Of a DNA stretch of 6,703 nucleotides, positions 1 to 5,434 are shown piece by piece (the first letter of the stretch is position 1; every line of letters begins with the position of its first letter). Origin of the DNA: Flammeovirgaceae bacterium UBA2786 (lineage in GTDB: Bacteria > Bacteroidota > Bacteroidia > Cytophagales > Cyclobacteriaceae); NCBI GenBank assembly GCA_002352225.1, contig DEIA01000046.1, positions 50,389 to 57,091 on the forward strand, in the 5' to 3' direction. A program made the position numbers and the translations under genes. The notes under the pieces are model-generated. The model was given only the letters and a program-made list of their open reading frames with translations. It made no database searches and was not told where the DNA came from.

Positions 1-660
1 GTATCGCAAATGCGAAAAACCATTGCCCGCAGACTTTCTGAAAGCAAGTTTACGGCTCCGCATTTCTATGTTACCATGGAAATTAATATGGATAGAGCGG
101 TAGAGGCACGCAAGAGTATAAATGAAATTTCTCCGGTTAAGATTTCATTTAATGATATGGTGTTGAAAGCCACAGCAGCAGCCCTGCGTCAGCATCCTGA
201 TATTAATTCCAGTTGGCTTGGCGATAAGATCAGAAAAAACCATCACATCCATATTGGGGTAGCGGTGGCCGTAAAAGATGGTCTGTTGGTTCCGGTAATT
301 CGCTTTGCCGATAACAAGTCACTTTCTCACATCGCAACCGAAGTGAAAGACCTTGCTCAAAGAGCGCATGATAAAAAACTACAACCTGCCGATTGGGAAG
401 GAAGTACCTTTACAATTTCCAATCTCGGTATGTTTGGCGTAGAAGAATTTACGGCTATTATTAATACACCTGATGCCTGTATTCTTGCGGTTGGTGGAAT
501 AAAAGAAACGGCAATTGTGAAGAATGGTCAACTAGCGGTAGGAAGTGTTATGAAAGTTACACTTTCGTGCGATCACCGTGTGGTGGATGGCGCCAGTGGA
601 GCAGCATTCCTCAAAACACTGAAGGGACTATTGGAAGATCCGGTAAGAATCTTGATTTAA
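1..660 (+). CDS. pdhC: Pyruvate dehydrogenase E2 (dihydrolipoyl acetyltransferase), C-terminal catalytic domain, partial at 5' end
   Basis: E2 subunit of the pyruvate dehydrogenase complex, which moves the acetyl group from lipoyl-lysine to CoA in the cytoplasm. The reading frame is open to the left edge (V-S-Q precede the first ATG at 10), so the lipoyl and E3-binding domains lie outside the window. The 219 visible residues are almost exactly the trimer-forming acyltransferase domain. It opens with the usual MRKTIARRL helix and the TAPHFYVTMEI strand. Near the end is the catalytic HxxxDG motif (DHRVVDG): His is encoded at 574-576 and the Asp four codons later. The S-N-L-G-M-F-G segment around 418-438 is also typical. 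The 'GGIKETAIV' and 'MKVTLSCDHR' wording favours pyruvate over 2-oxoglutarate or branched-chain E2; this is my judgement from family memory. The stop TAA is at 658-660, followed by a hairpin with a T-run. Confidence 0.95.
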   Translation, partial: VSQMRKTIARRLSESKFTAPHFYVTMEINMDRAVEARKSINEISPVKISFNDMVLKATAAALRQHPDINSSWLGDKIRKNHHIHIGVAVAVKDGLLVPVIRFADNKSLSHIATEVKDLAQRAHDKKLQPADWEGSTFTISNLGMFGVEEFTAIINTPDACILAVGGIKETAIVKNGQLAVGSVMKVTLSCDHRVVDGASGAAFLKTLKGLLEDPVRILI

Positions 661-684
661 AATTTTGAGTTGGTATTCATTTTT

Positions 685-716
685 TTAAACGAGCCAGACA
701 GCTCGTTTAATTTTTT
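685..716 (+). terminator. Hairpin with T-run between E2 and hslV (intrinsic terminator or leader hairpin)
   Basis: A perfect 10-bp stem (TTAAACGAGC at 685-694 pairs with GCTCGTTTAA at 701-710) closes a 6-base loop and is followed by six T (711-716). On the + strand this has the form of a Rho-independent terminator for the E2 gene. It is only 11 bases before the hslV ATG at 728. A promoter for hslV would therefore have to lie upstream of it, so the same hairpin would sit in the hslV leader. The opposite strand has no T-run after the stem before other sequence intervenes, apart from the A/T-rich base pairs of the stem itself. Confidence 0.7.
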
Positions 717-727
717 AAAATAAGATT

Positions 728-1264
728 ATGCAAAAAATAAAATCAACAACGGTAATTGCAGTTAAGCATAATGGAAATGTGGCGATCGGTGCTGATGGAC
801 AGGCATCGATGGGTAATACCATTGCTAAAAGCAATGTAAAGAAGATACGCAAGTTGTACGAAAATAAAGTAATAGCAGGCTTTGCAGGATCCACAGCCGA
901 TGCGTTTACATTACTCGACCGTTTTGAAGAAAAATTAAACGGATACGGAGGCAACATGAAACGAGCTTCTATTGAATTAGCCAAAGATTGGCGCATGGAT
1001 CGGTATCTGCGCAAGCTTGAAGCGATGTTGATTGCCATTAATAAAGAAGAAATTCTGATCATATCAGGAACGGGGGATGTACTTGAGCCCGATAATCAGG
1101 TTGCAGCTATTGGATCAGGAGCTATGTATGCACAGTCGGCTGCGCTGGCGTTAAAGAAACATGCCCCGCACCTTACAGCCGAAGAAATGGTGCGCGAAAG
1201 CCTGAATATTGCTGCCGACATTTGCATATACACCAATCACAATCTGGTTATTGAAAACCTGTAG
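728..1264 (+). CDS. hslV: ATP-dependent protease subunit HslV (ClpQ)
   Basis: Threonine peptidase of the HslUV (ClpYQ) protease, a proteasome-like double hexamer capped by the HslU ATPase. It degrades misfolded and regulatory proteins in the cytoplasm. The 178 residues match the family length (about 175-180). TTVIAV at residues 7-12 aligns with the mature N-terminus TTIVSV of E. coli HslV, so Thr7 should be the nucleophile after removal of a six-residue propeptide (MQKIKS). The matching active-site residues are Asp23 (in GADGQ) and Lys39 (in NVKK). Further hallmarks are VIAGFAGSTADAFTL (48-62), ELAKDWRMDRYLRKLEA and the C-terminal DICIYTNHN. The residue before Asp23 is Ala, where Gly is usual; this looks mild. 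The ATG at 728 is chosen because it gives this short propeptide; the upstream bases are A/T-rich without a Shine-Dalgarno sequence. hslU is not adjacent. No clear promoter was found. Confidence 0.96.
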   Translation: MQKIKSTTVIAVKHNGNVAIGADGQASMGNTIAKSNVKKIRKLYENKVIAGFAGSTADAFTLLDRFEEKLNGYGGNMKRASIELAKDWRMDRYLRKLEAMLIAINKEEILIISGTGDVLEPDNQVAAIGSGAMYAQSAALALKKHAPHLTAEEMVRESLNIAADICIYTNHNLVIENL

Positions 1265-1266
1265 TG

Positions 1267-2340
1267 TTATTTTTCTGTTTTAGATTCGGGTTCAGGTTGT
1301 TTGGTATCAGGCTTGGCAGGATTATCTTCAATTAAAATTACAAAAGGTTTTAGGTGTTGGGTGTGCGCGAGAATAATTTTTAAGATTCCAAGTATAGGTA
1401 TGGCCAGAATCATTCCGGCAATCCCCAGAATTTTACCTCCAACCAGCAACGCAACAATAGCAGCCAATGCATTAATGCTTACTTTGGATCCGGTAATGCG
1501 GGGAGTAATAAAGTTTCCTTCCAGAAATTGAACGATAGAAAAAATAATAATCACGCCAAGGGCATACCACAAACTGTCTTTTGTAAGAAGAGCCATCAAT
1601 ACAGGCAATGTGCCCCCAATGAAAATTCCTACGTAGGGAATAATGGTTAGAATGCCAGACAGCACCCCAAAGAAAACAGCGTGCTCAATTCCAAGAATGA
1701 GCAACCCAACACTGTTTAAAATCGCAACAATGGCTGTTACCATCAATAGCCCCGAAGTGTAACCCTGTATAACGTCTTCTATTTCACCTTTCCAGGTAAT
1801 CTCTTGTTCGTCTGCAATAAAAGCTAAAATGAAAGATTTGAACTTATCGCGATAAATCAGAAAAAGAAATACATAGATGGGTATCTGAACAAGTAAAGAA
1901 ATAAAGCTGGTTGTGGCCGTAAATAAACCAGTAGCATAGCTACCCAGGTTAGCAAGACTGTTTTTCAAAAGTTGATTTTGATCATGAGCACTCATATTAA
2001 AAGTAGCTTGTAAGGTTGAACTTACCCGATCTACGAGTGTATTAAATTTTAATTCTAAATCAGGCAAATCTTTTACAAGAGCACTTACCTGACTAATGGC
2101 AAGCCAACCCAATGCAGTAATAAACAGAAAGGTGAAAATAAGGGTGAGTGTAATGGCCAACCAGGTAGGTATCCATTTTTCTAATCGTTTAACCAGAGGT
2201 TGTAACACGATGGTTAGCATACCCGATATTAAAATCGGGACTATGATATCTTTTGCCAGAATAATTACGGTTACCAGTATAAATAAGATCACCAGTAATT
2301 TAAAGGTGTAGTCAAGTGGATTGAATGTTCGATGTTCCAA
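1267..2340 (-). CDS. AI-2E family transporter (PF01594-type membrane protein)
   Basis: Inner-membrane protein of the AI-2E (PerM/TqsA, formerly UPF0118) family. Members have been linked to autoinducer-2 export and to Na+/H+ antiport, so the substrate cannot be stated here. The 357 residues show the family layout: three hydrophobic segments near the N-terminus (about 12-30, 33-50, 58-84), a hydrophilic amphipathic stretch (about 85-140), then about five more helices (145-163, 196-217, 220-246, 256-273, 290-326). Family signatures are visible: IIPYVG at 233-238, QFLEGNFITPRITG at 271-284, and GGKILGIAGMILAIP at 301-315. The tail (341-357) is charged and Pro-rich. The start codon is TTG at 2340-2338; a TGA lies in frame eight codons upstream and no ATG or GTG intervenes. 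The gene follows the aminotransferase stop by 11 bases, so co-transcription and perhaps translational coupling are likely. Its stop faces the hslV stop across 2 bases. Confidence 0.93.
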   Translation of the reverse strand: MEHRTFNPLDYTFKLLVILFILVTVIILAKDIIVPILISGMLTIVLQPLVKRLEKWIPTWLAITLTLIFTFLFITALGWLAISQVSALVKDLPDLELKFNTLVDRVSSTLQATFNMSAHDQNQLLKNSLANLGSYATGLFTATTSFISLLVQIPIYVFLFLIYRDKFKSFILAFIADEQEITWKGEIEDVIQGYTSGLLMVTAIVAILNSVGLLILGIEHAVFFGVLSGILTIIPYVGIFIGGTLPVLMALLTKDSLWYALGVIIIFSIVQFLEGNFITPRITGSKVSINALAAIVALLVGGKILGIAGMILAIPILGILKIILAHTQHLKPFVILIEDNPAKPDTKQPEPESKTEK

Positions 2341-2351
2341 GTTTATAACGG

Positions 2352-3536
2352 TTAAGCCTGATCAATTGCTTGCTTTATAACCTGGCAAGCTTTTCTTATT
2401 TCCGAATCTGTTATCGTTAGGGGTGGTGCAATTCTAAAACTATTGGGATGCGACAGAAACCAATAACAGATTACACCATTTTCCTTAGCATAGTTAACGA
2501 TTCGGTTCACAATCTCGTCACTCTCAAAGTCGAATGCAAAGAGCAACCCGATTCTTCGTATCGCTTTTATTTTAGGATGTTGCAAAAGCGATTCAATCAG
2601 TTTTCCTTTTTGCTCTACTTGCGCCAGAAGCTGTTCTGTTTCAATAACTTCAAGTGTAGCCAACGCAGAGGCGCAACAAACCGGATTACCGCCAAATGTG
2701 GTAATATGCCCCAATATAGGATTGTGCGTTAGGTGAAACATATTTTGCTCAGAAGAAATAAAAGCACCAATTGGTAAACCGCCACCAAATGCTTTTGCTA
2801 CCGTTAATACATCCGGAACAATATCAAAATGCTCAAAAGCAAACCACTTACCGGTTCGCCCCATACCGCATTGAATCTCATCCAAAATCAAAAGTGTTCC
2901 GGTTTCGGTGCAACGATTCCGTAAAGCTTGCATGTATGTTTTGTCGGGTATTCTTACACCGGCATCGCCTTGCACAGTTTCCATTATTACACAGGCAGTT
3001 CGGGTTGATATCTGACTCAGATCATCGGGGTTATTAAAATTAATAAACCTAACATCGGGTAAGAGCGGACGAAATGCCTGCTTCTTGGTTTCGTTACCAG
3101 AAACACTGAGTGAGCCATGCGTACTGCCATGATATGATTTACGGTACGAAATAATTTCGGTTCGACCGGTAACCCGTTTAGCTAATTTAAGGGCAGCTTC
3201 ATTTGCCTCTGTTCCGGAATTTACAAAATAAGCGCAGTTTAGAGTAGAAGGAAGGAGTGAGGTGAGTTTTGAAGCCAACCGGTTTGATGTGGATTGAATG
3301 TACTCGCCATACACCATAACATGCAGGTGTTTATCTAATTGTTCTTTAATAGCTTTTACTACATGCGGATGCCGGTGACCAATGGCACTAACACCAATTC
3401 CTGAAATCATATCCATGTAATCCTTACCATCGGGGGTATACATGTATACGCCTTCTGCCCGTTCGATAGAGATCAGAAAAGGATTGGTAGATGTTTGGGC
3501 CAGGCGGTGTAAGAATACTTCGTGCGAAAAATCCAT
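2352..3536 (-). CDS. Class III pyridoxal-phosphate aminotransferase (acetylornithine/ornithine/GABA aminotransferase-like)
   Basis: Cytoplasmic PLP-dependent aminotransferase of class III (fold type I), which moves an amino group between an amine or omega-amino acid and a 2-oxo acid. The 394 residues are near family length. Visible motifs: ISGIGVSAIGHRHP (44-57), the phosphate-binding SGTEANEAALKLA (107-119), the ring-stacking YHG (135-137), ETVQGDAGV (186-194, where many relatives have EPxQGEGG), LILDEIQCGMGRTG (216-229) with Asp219 for the pyridine nitrogen, and VAKAFGGGLPIGA (246-258) with Lys248 as the Schiff-base lysine. TTFGGNP (279-285) and FRIAPPL (367-373) are also in place, so the enzyme looks intact. 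The substrate is not decided: it does not look like a standard ArgD and no amino-acid pathway gene is nearby. The frame stays open to an ATG at 3611, but I choose the ATG at 3536. It gives the usual N-terminus, and the extension would cover the promoter. The AI-2E transporter follows by 11 bases. Confidence 0.93.
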   Translation of the reverse strand: MDFSHEVFLHRLAQTSTNPFLISIERAEGVYMYTPDGKDYMDMISGIGVSAIGHRHPHVVKAIKEQLDKHLHVMVYGEYIQSTSNRLASKLTSLLPSTLNCAYFVNSGTEANEAALKLAKRVTGRTEIISYRKSYHGSTHGSLSVSGNETKKQAFRPLLPDVRFINFNNPDDLSQISTRTACVIMETVQGDAGVRIPDKTYMQALRNRCTETGTLLILDEIQCGMGRTGKWFAFEHFDIVPDVLTVAKAFGGGLPIGAFISSEQNMFHLTHNPILGHITTFGGNPVCCASALATLEVIETEQLLAQVEQKGKLIESLLQHPKIKAIRRIGLLFAFDFESDEIVNRIVNYAKENGVICYWFLSHPNSFRIAPPLTITDSEIRKACQVIKQAIDQA

Positions 3537-3541
3537 GAAAA

Positions 3542-3571
3542 CAAAGCTACGGGAAAATGGCAAGCCCCAAA
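3542..3571 (-). promoter_or_regulatory. Bacteroidota-type promoter for the aminotransferase-AI-2E operon
   Basis: Read on the - strand, TTTG (3571-3568), an 18-base spacer and TAGCTTTG (3549-3542) match the Bacteroidota primary sigma consensus (TTTG, about 19 bases, TAnnTTTG) at every defined position, with a spacer one base short of the usual. The -7 box ends five bases before the ATG at 3536. Transcription should start within a few bases of that ATG, giving a leaderless or nearly leaderless mRNA. This also argues against the longer open frame starting at 3611. The box match is seen; its activity is inferred. Confidence 0.7.
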
Positions 3572-3602
3572 AAAGGAAAACCCCTACAGTTTCCCGCAGA
3601 GG
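3569..3602 (-). terminator. Candidate intrinsic terminator after the small membrane-protein gene
   Basis: On the - strand CCTCTGC (3602-3596) can pair with GTAGGGG (3587-3581), a 7-bp stem with two G-T pairs and an 8-base loop. It is followed by TTTTCCTTTTTT (3580-3569). It lies 30 bases past the stop of the 56-residue gene and directly ahead of the aminotransferase promoter, overlapping its TTTG box. The position is right for a terminator, but the stem is short and the T-run is interrupted. Confidence 0.4.
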
Positions 3603-3632
3603 CTTTACCAAACACCCTATCTTTAGTATGCG

Positions 3633-3803
3633 TTAACTTCTGGATGAACGCACGTCACTTTTCAACGAATCGATTTTTACGGATGGATCACCATCCGCAG
3701 AAACCATCGCAACCAAAATTCCAACCATAATCAGAGCCATAAGCAACAACAGTTGCTTCAGGCGTGTATTTATGCTGATGTTAGATAATCCCTTCGTGGC
3801 CAT
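3633..3803 (-). CDS. Small single-helix membrane protein, 56 residues, function unknown
   Basis: I do not recognise this protein. The frame runs from ATG at 3803 to TAA at 3635-3633. It has a short, basic N-terminal segment with no acidic residue (Lys4, Arg14, Lys16), one strongly hydrophobic segment of about 18 residues (18-35, LLLLMALIMVG followed by ILVAMVS), and a polar, charged tail (SADGDPSVKIDSLKSD...). By the positive-inside rule the N-terminus would be cytoplasmic and the tail periplasmic. There is no Cys for a lipobox and no obvious signal-peptidase motif, so an anchored protein is more likely than a secreted one. A 7-of-8 match to the -7 box (CACCTTTG, 3832-3825) lies 21 bases upstream, but without a TTTG partner. 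A candidate terminator follows. The topology pattern and isolated position support a real gene; only comparison with relatives could confirm it. Confidence 0.5.
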   Translation of the reverse strand: MATKGLSNISINTRLKQLLLLMALIMVGILVAMVSADGDPSVKIDSLKSDVRSSRS

Positions 3804-4038
3804 ATCGCTGCAATTTTATTTACCCAAAGGTGGAGGAAGCGTTGCTCTTTTTTTTATTGAAATAGTTTCAAAACCTACATCCGTAAAGCAAAATGAGAGC
3901 AATGTGCTATTGGGGCACAAATTCAAATCATTAAGGTTTTAAAATGTTGTTTTTTGTGTAAAAACAGAGTTTTATTATTAAAAACGCCTGTAAGATTTAT
4001 ATTGAAAAGCAATATTCGCCCTGTTTTTTGTAACGAAA
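3804..4038. other. A/T-rich intergenic region between pth and the small membrane-protein gene
   Basis: About 235 bases with no credible gene. It contains the 3' region of pth and the 5' region of the 56-residue gene. Visible structures are a small A/T hairpin (ATATTG 3999-4004 with CAATAT 4010-4015) enclosed in a wider inverted repeat (AAAAACAG 3960-3967 with CTGTTTTT 4021-4028). No clear terminator for pth and no full promoter consensus was found. A + strand frame of 56 codons (3772-3942) overlaps this region, but nothing supports it as a gene. Confidence 0.5.
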
Positions 4039-4599
4039 TTACTGGTTGAATTGAGCCATGGTGCGTTCGGCACCAGTTGTACAGAATGAAAAAATCATTT
4101 CGCTGGCTTTATCCATAAAGGTGGGTAAAGCCTCAAACTCCTGAGGTAAAAAATTACTCAGTACGAAATCTACTTGTTGGCCCTTTGCGTAAGCGTTACC
4201 AATACCAAACCGTAACCGGGCGTAATCCTGGCCACCCAGTACCAACTCAATATTTTTTAGGCCATTGTGCCCGGCCGAACTTCCTTTGGTACGTAAGCGT
4301 AAGGTTCCAAAAGGCAAGGCGAGGTCATCTACAATAATCAGCAGGTTTTCTTTCGGGATTTTTAATTCCTGTAACCAATAGGCAATCGCTTTTCCGCTCA
4401 GGTTCATGTAGGTGTTTGGTTTTATCAGGTGTATTTGGCGGCCCTTATACTTTAACTCCGTTTTATCTACCAAACGGCCTGTAGAAAATGGCACCTGATG
4501 AACATCAGCGAGCCTGTCCAGAACCAGAAAACCAACGTTATGCCGGGTTAATTCATATTCGTGTCCAGGGTTTCCAAGTCCGGCAATCAGGTATTTCAT
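4039..4599 (-). CDS. pth: Peptidyl-tRNA hydrolase
   Basis: Cytoplasmic hydrolase that splits peptidyl-tRNA dropped by stalled ribosomes and recycles the tRNA; normally essential in bacteria. The 186 residues fit the family (about 185-195). Active-site residues match E. coli Pth: Asn10 in GLGNPG, His20 in TRHNVGF, Met65-Asn66 in PNTYMNLSG, Asp91 in VDDLALPFG, and His111-Asn112 in SSAGHNGLKN. RLRFGIG (128-134) is also typical. The start is the ATG at 4599, which puts the core GLGNPG strand at residues 7-12 as usual. It follows rplY, the common bacterial order, but a strong terminator lies between them. Pth should therefore have its own promoter in 4600-4680, where I see no good TAnnTTTG match. 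No clear Shine-Dalgarno sequence and no convincing terminator downstream. Confidence 0.97.
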   Translation of the reverse strand: MKYLIAGLGNPGHEYELTRHNVGFLVLDRLADVHQVPFSTGRLVDKTELKYKGRQIHLIKPNTYMNLSGKAIAYWLQELKIPKENLLIIVDDLALPFGTLRLRTKGSSAGHNGLKNIELVLGGQDYARLRFGIGNAYAKGQQVDFVLSNFLPQEFEALPTFMDKASEMIFSFCTTGAERTMAQFNQ

Positions 4600-4680
4600 A
4601 TAGTACTTAGTATGGTTTGGTACAGGCTACTCTTATTTGAAGTGTAACAGGAGCAATGCGGGGATTCCATTTAGCGAAGT

Positions 4681-4717
4681 AAATAAAAATCCCGCCTGGC
4701 GTTTGCCGGGCGGGATT
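4681..4717 (-). terminator. Intrinsic terminator after rplY
   Basis: A 13-bp, G/C-rich stem with one G-T pair (4688-4700 with 4705-4717) and a 4-base loop. On the - strand it is followed by TTTTTATTT running into 4681. It begins 19 bases after the rplY stop. This is the strongest terminator in the window. It should end most tRNA-Gln-prs-rplY transcripts before pth; leakage into pth is possible. Confidence 0.88.
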
Positions 4718-4736
4718 AATTAAATACAGAAAAAAA

Positions 4737-5402
4737 TTATTTCTTTTTCTCGTCTTTCTTAGGAGCCTCACCTTTCTTGGCATCTGCAGCAGGAGCAGCG
4801 GCAGCAGGAGCAGCACCCGCTGCAGGGGTAGCAGCGGCTGTTTCTTCAGCAAGCTTAGCAGCGCGTGGCACTTCCACAACTGCGATAGAGGCCTGCTTAG
4901 GATCTAAAAATTCAAGACCACTGAATTTAAGATCCCCAACTTTTACCGAGTGGTGGAAATCAAGAGAAGAACAGTCTACATCAATATGATCGGGCATGTC
5001 TTTAGCGAATGCATATACTTTTAAAGAAGCGCGCTTACGTACCAATGCACCACCTTTGGCAACGCCAGGTGCCTGGCCCACCAAACGGGCAGGAATGTCC
5101 ATTTTAATTTTTCTTTCTTCGCTAATGCGAAGAAAATCTACATGCAGAATGATTTCACTTACCGGGTGAAATTGAACTTCCTGCATAATAGCCTGGCACT
5201 CTTCACCTTCAATGTTCAGGTGTACAAAGTGGGCTTCGTTAGTGTAGATCAAATCGCGGAATAAAATAACCGGGGCATAGAAATGAACTTGTTCGTTTCC
5301 TCCGTAAAGTACACAAGGCACATTGCCTTCCTGACGGATTTTCTGAGAGTCATTCTTGCCGAGATTTGCTCTTCGATACCCTATAATCTCGATGGTTTTC
5401 AT
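4737..5402 (-). CDS. rplY: 50S ribosomal protein L25 / general stress protein CTC, long form with Ala-Lys-rich tail
   Basis: Ribosomal protein that binds 5S rRNA in the large subunit. The 221 residues are the long TL5/CTC form, not the roughly 95-residue E. coli form. The N-terminal L25 domain covers about 1-93 and shows the family marks EGNVPCVLYGG (25-35) and HVDFLRI (87-93). The TL5-type C-terminal beta domain runs about 95-180, with VGQAPGVAKGGAL (108-120) and the D-V-D segment around 141. Residues 181-221 form a low-complexity tail rich in Ala, Pro and, at the end, Lys and Glu. It is likely disordered, and is encoded partly by a 15-bp DNA repeat. The start is the ATG at 5402. The gene lies 32 bases after the prs stop with no promoter-like site between, so it is probably co-transcribed with prs; a terminator follows. 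Confidence 0.96.
   Translation of the reverse strand: MKTIEIIGYRRANLGKNDSQKIRQEGNVPCVLYGGNEQVHFYAPVILFRDLIYTNEAHFVHLNIEGEECQAIMQEVQFHPVSEIILHVDFLRISEERKIKMDIPARLVGQAPGVAKGGALVRKRASLKVYAFAKDMPDHIDVDCSSLDFHHSVKVGDLKFSGLEFLDPKQASIAVVEVPRAAKLAEETAAATPAAGAAPAAAAPAADAKKGEAPKKDEKKK
4786..4814. repeat. Tandem 15-bp repeat in the rplY tail
   Basis: The 14-base string GCAGCAGGAGCAGC occurs at 4786-4799 and again at 4801-4814, giving a 15-base period. Because 15 is five codons, copy changes stay in frame and add or remove Ala-Ala-Pro-Ala-Ala-like blocks. The surrounding 4777-4860 has more degenerate GCAGC-type sequence, well above the G/C level of its neighbours. Confidence 0.85.
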
Positions 5403-5434
5403 AATTGTTTATGGTTTAATTGATTAATAAGAAT

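Noticed and set aside
429..436. TATGTTTG, a perfect TAnnTTTG box inside the E2 gene
   Set aside because: It encodes the conserved G-M-F-G motif and has no TTTG at the right distance.
655..690. Possible promoter for hslV in the E2-hslV gap
   Set aside because: The best alignments miss several bases of TAnnTTTG; no site is good enough to call.
715..1062. - strand frame of 115 codons across hslV
   Set aside because: Shadow of hslV, whose protein sequence is unmistakable.
3537..3611. 25-codon N-terminal extension of the aminotransferase from ATG 3611
   Set aside because: It would contain the promoter boxes, and its residues (hydrophobic/aromatic, no family match) are not part of the usual N-terminus, which begins at the ATG at 3536.
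3825..3832. CACCTTTG as the promoter of the small membrane-protein gene
   Set aside because: Seven of eight positions match, but the essential TA is CA and no TTTG lies 17-21 bases upstream; too weak to list as a promoter.
3772..3942. + strand frame of 56 codons overlapping the start of the small membrane protein
   Set aside because: No promoter or ribosome-binding support, poor protein character, and it runs antisense through the upstream region of a more credible gene.
4607..4879. - strand frame of 90 codons rich in Leu, and a + strand Ala-rich frame at 4777-4989
   Set aside because: Both are other-frame readings of the repetitive rplY tail and the terminator region.
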